This document shows positions 21,908 through 27,826 of a stretch of DNA of 27,826 nucleotides, piece by piece. The notes below the pieces were generated by a model. That model was not told where the DNA came from and ran no database searches. It worked only from the letters and a program-made list of their open reading frames with translations. The translations under genes and the position numbers were made by a program. Source of the DNA: an uncultured Lachnospiraceae bacterium. GTDB lineage: Bacteria; Bacillota; Clostridia; Lachnospirales; Lachnospiraceae. Position 1 is the first letter of the stretch. Each line of letters opens with the position of its first letter. The DNA is taken from assembly GCA_910577445.1 (NCBI GenBank), contig CAJTMZ010000042.1, positions 1 through 27,826 on the forward strand, read 5' to 3'.

Positions 21908-22957
21908 TCAGTCAAACACAAAGATATTTTTTAAGTTTTTCCCCTGCCGGGCCGCCTCAAAAGCCTCCTCAAAGGCTTCCAGAGGATAGACCGCGGATAC
22001 AATCCTGTCAATGTCTAGCACTTTGGCTTCTACCAGTTTTAAACATTTCCGGTACTGAAGAAGGCTTGCCCTGCAGCTTCCCGTAAGCACCAACTGTCTG
22101 TAATGAATCTGATTGGTGTCAATGGTTACCATGCTTTTCCCCTCCGGAAGACCACCGAAGAAATTCACTCTCCCGTTGATGGCCAGAAGCTTTGGCGCCA
22201 TTTCCTGAGCCTGGGGCGAGGGGCAGGCGGTAATACAGACCGAAACGCCCTCCCCTTTTGTCTGTTCGTTTACAAATTCTTTCAGATTTTCTCCCGCATA
22301 GGTAATAAAAGACGAATCAAATTCCCGGCACAGCCTTACCCTGTTTTCATTCAAATCGGTAATCATCACCTTCGCCGCCCCGGCCATTTTGGCCAGCATG
22401 CCGTGCATGATTCCGATGGGGCCGGCTCCGATAATCAAAACGCTGTCACAGGGTTTAATCCCTACCTGCTCAAAGCCGTTATACACACAGGATAAGGGCT
22501 CTAAGACCGCCGCTTTCTCAAATGTCATATGTTCGCCGATAGCAACGGGAACAATATTCCCCTGCACCACCGCCTCCTTCGGAATCGCCACATACTCGGC
22601 AAAACCGCCGTCCCGGTTGATTCCAAAGGCCTGATAATCCCGGCACAGATGGGTATTGCCCGATACACAGGCGTCACAGACGCCGCATCCCATGTTGGGA
22701 GCGATGGCCACCGTCATTCCCGGCCGGTAGTTTTTTACATTCTTTCCCGTTTTTTCGATAATCCCGGCAATCTCATGTCCGTAAATCCGCGGATTTTCTC
22801 TGGACACGTCTTTGTACCCGTTCTGAATCATCCGCAGGTCGCTGCCGCAGACAGCGGCAGCCTTCACCTTAAGCAAAATCCCGTTTTCGTCAATTTCCGG
22901 TACGGGAACCTCCTTTAGTGCGTAATCACTTTTTCCGTAAAACTGTAATGCTTTCAT
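21908..22957 (-). CDS. Zinc-dependent medium-chain sugar/polyol dehydrogenase
   Basis: A 349-residue NAD(P)-dependent dehydrogenase of the sorbitol/galactitol-phosphate dehydrogenase type. Catalytic zinc ligands are visible in AAAVCGSD and IYGHEIAG. The structural-zinc cysteines are in GCGVCDACVSGNTHLC, and the Rossmann motif is LIIGAGPIGIMHG. The gene follows the GH2 gene by 23 bases and is the last of the operon. It may oxidise or reduce the sugar released by the glycosidase before phosphorylation and aldol cleavage; this is inferred from context. Confidence 0.92.
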   Translation of the reverse strand: MKALQFYGKSDYALKEVPVPEIDENGILLKVKAAAVCGSDLRMIQNGYKDVSRENPRIYGHEIAGIIEKTGKNVKNYRPGMTVAIAPNMGCGVCDACVSGNTHLCRDYQAFGINRDGGFAEYVAIPKEAVVQGNIVPVAIGEHMTFEKAAVLEPLSCVYNGFEQVGIKPCDSVLIIGAGPIGIMHGMLAKMAGAAKVMITDLNENRVRLCREFDSSFITYAGENLKEFVNEQTKGEGVSVCITACPSPQAQEMAPKLLAINGRVNFFGGLPEGKSMVTIDTNQIHYRQLVLTGSCRASLLQYRKCLKLVEAKVLDIDRIVSAVYPLEAFEEAFEAARQGKNLKNIFVFD

Positions 22958-22980
22958 TTTCTCATCCTTTCAGATATCCC

Positions 22981-25563
22981 TTACCGTTCTTCCTTCGCCG
23001 CCGGTACGTTCCACGCCTTTATTCTAAGCCCCTCCGTATCCGTGGCTGTAAGGAGCCTTTCCTCCCCCGGGTTTAACCAGAACATACTGTCCGATACGGA
23101 AAATGACGTATCCCGAAGAGGACATTCTACGGTGACCCCCACCGCCGGATGCTTTCCGGTGTTGCAGATGCGGATTTGCTTTTGTCCGTCCCGCTCCCTG
23201 ACAGCATATTCCAGCTTTGTCTGCGGCAGCGTAAGAAGCGAGCCTGTTTTCTGCTGATAATTTGCCCAGTAAAAGATTCCGTCCGCCTTCTCGCCGTCCA
23301 TAAAAACCTCTGTTGTAAACAGGGCCGGACCGTCTTTTACCTGTTCTTTTTTCACCGGAAGATATCCCAGAAAGCTGACCGGCGCGCTGCCGCTTCCCTC
23401 AAATATCTTCTCGCTGATGACAGCCAGCTTTTCGCTATAAGCCCTGACGCAAACCCTCCATTTTCTTCCGTTAAGCTCTCCCGCGTCGTCCAGAAGGTAA
23501 ACAGGATAGTCCTTATCCTCGCAGATTCGCATGGTTTGAAACAGCAGGCAGGCGCAAAGAGGCTGATAGCTGTCCTGAATCACATAATAGGAGAGCTTCG
23601 GCACCCCGTAATAATCAATCGTTGACCAGGAGCAGGCCGGATAAACGTCTGTCAGCTTGTAGTAACAGATTCCCGTGGACATGGGCCACCTTGTCCGGTA
23701 CGCCTCCAGCGTATGCCGGATTGCCGTAGCCTGCGCCATCTGCGTCGCCCATATAAAGCTCTCCATGGTATCTCCCGCCGCAAACTCAGGCACTCTTTTT
23801 CCCAGATGCTCCATGTCGTTTGGTTCTAACTGGTTGAACCGGGGCGTGTGATGGCCGAAAGAGCCGAATCGCTCCGGCGGCCATTGTTCCATCTCCCCTG
23901 CCGGAACGTAACGGGCCACGCTTTCTATGTTGGGTGCGGAGGCCATGCCGAACTCTCCCATAAAGTGGGAACGCAGGTTCAGGCTCACATCAATGTCCTG
24001 CCTGTCCCAATAAGTGGAATAATTATGCAGCGCGCCGCCCCAGGGAGACGTTCTGTGAAAACACCTGCTGCCGTCCAGCTCATAGGCATACCTTGCCATC
24101 ATATCCATGGCCTCTCCGTCCGCTTTCGCGGATTCGTTGCCGCCACACCACATAATCAGGGAGGGATGGTTGCGAAGCCTTGGCATATGGGTCAGCACCG
24201 TGTCCTCTAACTCGGCAATGGGCTGTTTCTTCTGGCTGTCCCAGCAGGTGGGCCACTCCTGCATCACCATAATGCCCAGCTCGTCGCACAAATCGTAAAA
24301 CATCTCCGATTCCGGCATACCGCCGCCCCATGCCCGAAGCAACTGCACATGCTGCTCTTTGGCAAGCGTAAGGAACCGCCGGTAGGTTTCCTTTTTAAAG
24401 CGCAAAAGAACATCCAGCGTACACCAGTTGGTTCCTTTGATGAAAAGGGGCCGTTTATTTATCACGAACGTCCAGTTATGCAAATCTTCATAAGGGCCTC
24501 CCGGAAGCGGCGCCATTTCAATGGTCCGAAGTCCGAAAACCGTTTCAAAGCTTTTCTGATTTCCCGCCTCGTCCTTCACGGTCAGCATTAAGGTATAAAG
24601 ATTGTGCTCTCCATAATCCACCGGCCACCAGAGTCTGGGGTCCTGAATCTGCGTCTGCAGGTGAACGCTCTGACCGCCCTTTTCAATCTCACAGGTATGT
24701 ACGAAAAATCCGCCGGCGCCGTCGTGGTTTTTTCCCTCAATCTTTCCAAAGATTTCCGCCCGGCCCTCTCGTCCTTTTATTTTGACGCAGATATCCACAA
24801 TGCCTTTTTCCGCGTCCCGGCAGGAAACCAGAGGCTTTTCGCACGAAAGCGTCCTGTCTTTTTCCTTAAGAGATACCGGCATCCAGATTCCCCGGCTGGG
24901 AAGACAGGCATAATGCCATCCGTAAACGCAGTTAATTACCACGCCGTCATGCCACCCCTCGTCGTTATCCATGTATTTTGACATGGGCTTTCTGTCTTCC
25001 GGAGAATTTTCGATTTTCACAATCAGCACATTGTGTTCCTTTAAAATCCCGCTCACGTCAAAGGAAAAACGGCCGAACATTCCCCTGTGTTCTCCCAGAT
25101 AACAACCGTTCAGCCACACTTTGCCATAATGGCATACGCCCTCAAAACAAAGTACCGAAGCCGCGCTTTCCGGCTCCCGGTCAAATTCTTTTTTGAACCA
25201 CCAGGTTTTATAACAGTACTCTCTCGCGACTGCATCCTGAAGCCCCACCGTAGGGTCCGGTATAATCCCGGCTTCCAGAAGAGCCGTGTGGACGCTGCAG
25301 GGGATTTTGGCCAAAATACTGCCTTCCCATTCCCCGCCGGCCAGTCTTTCTTCTTCCTCTCCGTCCCATGCCGCCTCCCAGAGGCCGTCAAGCGAAATTT
25401 CCTTCTCCTTATGGTATAAAAATTCTTTTCCGCTTACATTTCCGGGCAGCTCCCTATATAACGGCACCCATACGGACGGCAATTCCAGCATGGAGGGAGC
25501 CGGCGCCCAGCTTTCTTTTTCCAGTTCGTCCAGTGATTTTCTTCTTCCCTCTGTCCGTGTCAT
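22981..25563 (-). CDS. Glycoside hydrolase family 2 protein (beta-mannosidase-like)
   Basis: An 860-residue enzyme without a signal peptide. The N-terminal third is the galactose-binding-like sugar-binding domain (WFKKEFD...CHYGKVWLNGCYLGEHRGMFGRFSFDV), then immunoglobulin-like domains and a TIM barrel. The acid/base is E477 in MWCGGNESA and the probable nucleophile is E537 in GEFGMAS. FIKGTNWC and RAWGGGMPESEMFYDLCDELGIMVMQEWP are the usual GH2 mannosidase-like motifs. The ATG overlaps the aldolase stop by four bases, with GAGGGA 8 bases upstream. Being intracellular, it should act on imported short glycosides. The sugar specificity is uncertain. Confidence 0.92.
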   Translation of the reverse strand: MTRTEGRRKSLDELEKESWAPAPSMLELPSVWVPLYRELPGNVSGKEFLYHKEKEISLDGLWEAAWDGEEEERLAGGEWEGSILAKIPCSVHTALLEAGIIPDPTVGLQDAVAREYCYKTWWFKKEFDREPESAASVLCFEGVCHYGKVWLNGCYLGEHRGMFGRFSFDVSGILKEHNVLIVKIENSPEDRKPMSKYMDNDEGWHDGVVINCVYGWHYACLPSRGIWMPVSLKEKDRTLSCEKPLVSCRDAEKGIVDICVKIKGREGRAEIFGKIEGKNHDGAGGFFVHTCEIEKGGQSVHLQTQIQDPRLWWPVDYGEHNLYTLMLTVKDEAGNQKSFETVFGLRTIEMAPLPGGPYEDLHNWTFVINKRPLFIKGTNWCTLDVLLRFKKETYRRFLTLAKEQHVQLLRAWGGGMPESEMFYDLCDELGIMVMQEWPTCWDSQKKQPIAELEDTVLTHMPRLRNHPSLIMWCGGNESAKADGEAMDMMARYAYELDGSRCFHRTSPWGGALHNYSTYWDRQDIDVSLNLRSHFMGEFGMASAPNIESVARYVPAGEMEQWPPERFGSFGHHTPRFNQLEPNDMEHLGKRVPEFAAGDTMESFIWATQMAQATAIRHTLEAYRTRWPMSTGICYYKLTDVYPACSWSTIDYYGVPKLSYYVIQDSYQPLCACLLFQTMRICEDKDYPVYLLDDAGELNGRKWRVCVRAYSEKLAVISEKIFEGSGSAPVSFLGYLPVKKEQVKDGPALFTTEVFMDGEKADGIFYWANYQQKTGSLLTLPQTKLEYAVRERDGQKQIRICNTGKHPAVGVTVECPLRDTSFSVSDSMFWLNPGEERLLTATDTEGLRIKAWNVPAAKEER

Positions 25564-26255
25564 ATCAGCGTTCCCTCAGCCTTCCTTTTCTTTAATTCCT
25601 CCACTATCGCCACCCCCGCGCTGGTTCCGATTCTCTCCGCGCCGGCTTCAATCATGGCAAGGGCGCTGTCCAGACTGCGAATCCCGCCTGCCGCTTTTAC
25701 CTTTATTTCCTCTCCCACAAGAGATTTCATAAGCCGGACATCCTCAACCGTTGTTCCTCCTGTGCCAAATCCGGTGGAAGTCTTGATAAAGTCCGGTTTT
25801 ACCTTAAGGGCAATCCTGCATAAAATTTCCTTATCCTCCCGGGTCAGATAACAGTTTTCAAAAATCACCTTTGAAGTCACGCCCGCTTTCCGGCACTCTG
25901 ACACAATGCTTTCCATCTCTCTTTCTACGTAAGAAAGATTACGGTTTTTCAATTCCACAATATTGACCACATAATCTATCTCGTCCGCTCCCTCTTCTAT
26001 CGCCCGTTTTGTCTCTTCCACTTTCATTTCAATTGTAGTCTGTCCTAAGGGAAAGCTGACGGCGGCTCCCACATGAACAGCGCTTCCCTTTAAATATTCT
26101 TTACATTTTTTGACGGGCGCTGAGTTAATGGCGACCATTTTAAAATCATAGGCTGCGCTCTCTTCGCAAAATGCCTTAAAATCCTCGTCGCTCACATAGG
26201 CTTTCAGCAGTGTCTGGTCAATCATTTTTGCCATTCCTTCGGGTGTAATTTTCAT
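25560..26255 (-). CDS. deoC: DeoC-type aldolase (deoxyribose-phosphate aldolase family)
   Basis: A 231-residue class I aldolase. The Schiff-base lysine is K158 in PDFIKTSTGFG, and a second active-site lysine is K187 in KVKAAGGIRS. The family aspartate is in DEIDYVVNI and ENCYLT replaces the usual ETCLLT. The motif CVNP near residue 44 is here AINS, and VGTVIGFPLG is VGAAVSFPLG. These departures and the sugar-operon setting suggest it may cleave another sugar phosphate than deoxyribose-5-phosphate. The gene overlaps the kinase stop and the GH2 start by four bases each. Confidence 0.88.
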   Translation of the reverse strand: MKITPEGMAKMIDQTLLKAYVSDEDFKAFCEESAAYDFKMVAINSAPVKKCKEYLKGSAVHVGAAVSFPLGQTTIEMKVEETKRAIEEGADEIDYVVNIVELKNRNLSYVEREMESIVSECRKAGVTSKVIFENCYLTREDKEILCRIALKVKPDFIKTSTGFGTGGTTVEDVRLMKSLVGEEIKVKAAGGIRSLDSALAMIEAGAERIGTSAGVAIVEELKKRKAEGTLI

Positions 26256-27799
26256 AATTTTTCTCCTTCCTTCGCGCTTACCTTTTGCGCATAAACAGAT
26301 TTTCTTTCGTCGTCCATTTTTCTTCCAAGTTCTCCCATCATATCCGCCAGTTTCCGATAGACTCCCGCCCTCTTTTCATATTCCCTGTGATTTTCTTCCG
26401 AGGGCAGATAGCATTCCGCTCTCGTCCTTACCTTCATACGCGCCTGCAAATCGGGAATCATCCCCGCTCCGTAAGCCGCAATCATGGCGCTGGCATAAAC
26501 CGCCGTGTCCGCTTCCGCCAGGGGCCGGTAGGGAAGCCCCAGAACGTCCGCCTTAATCCGGTTAAACACGTCGCTCCTCGTTCCGCCTCCCGCGCCGTAA
26601 ATACAGTCCGGCGCTATTTGCGGGTTCTGCTCCTTTAAAACGGAAAAGTAATAAGCATATTCATAGGCCAGGCTTTCCATAATGCTCCGGTACATATGGC
26701 CGGACGTGTGGTAAAAGGAAAGCCCCCACCAGGCCCCTTTCACTCCCGGGTCGTTGGGACAGGTTCTCCCGGAAAAATGCGGCACAAAATACAGATTTCC
26801 GCTTCCCGGCTCTGATTTTCCGGCTTCCTCATTCCAGTAATCATAGCTCTTTCCGTTTCTGTCCCGGAACCATTTCAGGCAAAGCCCACCGCCTCCGATA
26901 TAGGCCAGAGGCGTATACAGACCGTCGATAACAGACCGTGCAAACATCAGCGCCTGATTCTTTTCATCCGGCGTATAACGCTCCGTGCTGCAGGAAAAAA
27001 TTGCCGCCGTCCCCGCCACGTCATAGACCATATCTTTCCTGACAATTCCGGCCCCCAACGCCGAGGCAGCCGAGTCCCCGCAGCCTGCCACCACACGGAC
27101 TCCCTCCTTAAGGCCGCAGGCCGCCGCTGCCTCCCGGGTCAGCGTTCCCATCACTTGAAAAGGGCTTACGATAGCGGGCATCTTTTCCTTATCCACTCCA
27201 AATTCCTGCAAAAGGCCGTCGTCCCACCGCTTTTTTTCATTGTCCGCGAATCCCGAAAAATGCAGGTGGGTATAGTCTGTCCATGCCTGCTCCGCCTTAA
27301 GGCCGCACATTTTTCCCGCCGCGTATACGCCCGGAAGGACAAATCGCACGATACGGGCGTATTCCCCCGGCTTTTGCTCCTTTCGGTGCAGAATCTTAGG
27401 CCCGTGGGCATAGGTAACGGCGCCTCCCGTTTTCCTTACAATCTCCCGCCCCGCCGTTTCCTTCATCCGCCTTATGTATGGCTCGCAGCCGGTATCCAGC
27501 CAGGAATCGTAAACGCCTACCGCTTCAAAATCACGGTCTATTCCCATAATTCCCGCCATCTGCGCGTCAATTCCAAGGGCCCGCCCCTTTTCGACGCCGC
27601 TTTTTTCCATGGCCTCCTTCACCGTCCGAAGAACGGATTCATAAATATCGGAGGGCTCCTGGTACACCTGCCCGGCTCCGCCGTGTATCAGCCGGGAGGG
27701 TTCGAAGGCTTCTCCAGCCTTTTTCCCATCTATGGAAAAGACCACCGTTTTTGTTCCCTGGGTGCCGATATCGATTCCGATTACATAACTGTTTTTCAT
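26252..27799 (-). CDS. FGGY-family carbohydrate kinase
   Basis: A 515-residue ATP-dependent sugar kinase of the xylulokinase type. The first actin-like lobe begins YVIGIDIGTQGTKTVVFSIDG (phosphate loop). LGIDAQMAGIMGID carries the substrate region, where xylulokinases usually have QMHG. The second lobe has DVAGTAAIFSCS, YIGGGGLCLKWFRD and YGAGGGTRSDVFNRIKADVLG. Length is normal. It is the first gene visible in the operon, and its stop overlaps deoC. GGGGTG lies before the ATG at 27799; the promoter is beyond the window. It should phosphorylate a ketose or related sugar that the aldolase then cleaves. Confidence 0.93.
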   Translation of the reverse strand: MKNSYVIGIDIGTQGTKTVVFSIDGKKAGEAFEPSRLIHGGAGQVYQEPSDIYESVLRTVKEAMEKSGVEKGRALGIDAQMAGIMGIDRDFEAVGVYDSWLDTGCEPYIRRMKETAGREIVRKTGGAVTYAHGPKILHRKEQKPGEYARIVRFVLPGVYAAGKMCGLKAEQAWTDYTHLHFSGFADNEKKRWDDGLLQEFGVDKEKMPAIVSPFQVMGTLTREAAAACGLKEGVRVVAGCGDSAASALGAGIVRKDMVYDVAGTAAIFSCSTERYTPDEKNQALMFARSVIDGLYTPLAYIGGGGLCLKWFRDRNGKSYDYWNEEAGKSEPGSGNLYFVPHFSGRTCPNDPGVKGAWWGLSFYHTSGHMYRSIMESLAYEYAYYFSVLKEQNPQIAPDCIYGAGGGTRSDVFNRIKADVLGLPYRPLAEADTAVYASAMIAAYGAGMIPDLQARMKVRTRAECYLPSEENHREYEKRAGVYRKLADMMGELGRKMDDERKSVYAQKVSAKEGEKL

Positions 27800-27826
27800 G
27801 CTTTCACCCCATTTCGGTTTCCCGGG

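Overview
The window looks like chromosomal DNA of a gut-type Firmicute, most likely a Lachnospiraceae/Clostridia relative. This is inferred from Shine-Dalgarno sequences of the AGGAGG type, sigma-A promoters of the TTGACA/TATAAT type, frequent TTG and GTG starts, moderate G+C, a MalEFG-type sugar importer without its own ATPase, DUF3791/DUF3990 genes and a lantibiotic-type ABC module with a two-component system. No rRNA, tRNA, CRISPR array, IS element or prophage gene was seen. No gene-free stretch exceeds 300 bases.

Layout. 1-3376 (minus): a carbohydrate ABC importer (binding lipoprotein, two permeases) running off the left edge. 3516-5620 (plus): a YtrA-type GntR regulator with an ABC ATPase and a permease, behind a promoter embedded in a large palindrome. 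5603-6533 (minus): three overlapping small genes, DUF3791-like / DUF3990 (putative ADP-ribosyltransferase fold) / DUF3791-like, a probable toxin-antitoxin type cassette. 6625-11558 (minus): an OGG-type DNA glycosylase, a MATE exporter, endonuclease IV, a ParB-like protein (IbrB type) and a PAPS-reductase-like PP-loop protein (IbrA type). Four of these overlap and share one promoter; the glycosylase follows after about 100 bases. 11667-13052 (plus): a CLC-type anion transporter of the fluoride-exporter-like class. 13055-14219: a soluble GHKL kinase diverging from an XRE regulator, with twin 15-bp palindromes between them. 14240-15229 (minus): an aldo/keto reductase. 15466-17388 (plus): a DUF2961/GH172-type glycosidase. 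17411-21729 (minus): response regulator, histidine kinase, ABC ATPase and two permeases, resembling LanFEG/Cpr antimicrobial-peptide resistance modules, with a four-fold 11-bp direct repeat as the likely regulator site. The first permease gene looks frameshifted near its 5' end. 21846-27799 (minus): a tightly coupled sugar operon of FGGY kinase, DeoC-type aldolase, GH2 glycosidase and zinc dehydrogenase.

How the parts work together. Three blocks serve glycan and sugar use (importer, GH172, GH2/kinase/aldolase/dehydrogenase). Two serve export or peptide resistance. The central block joins base-excision-repair enzymes to an IbrA/IbrB pair and sits next to the putative toxin cassette. The least explained structures are an imperfect ~85-bp intercistronic repeat, present twice and carrying the ribosome binding site of the gene after it, and the IbrAB/endonuclease IV/MATE/glycosylase cluster.
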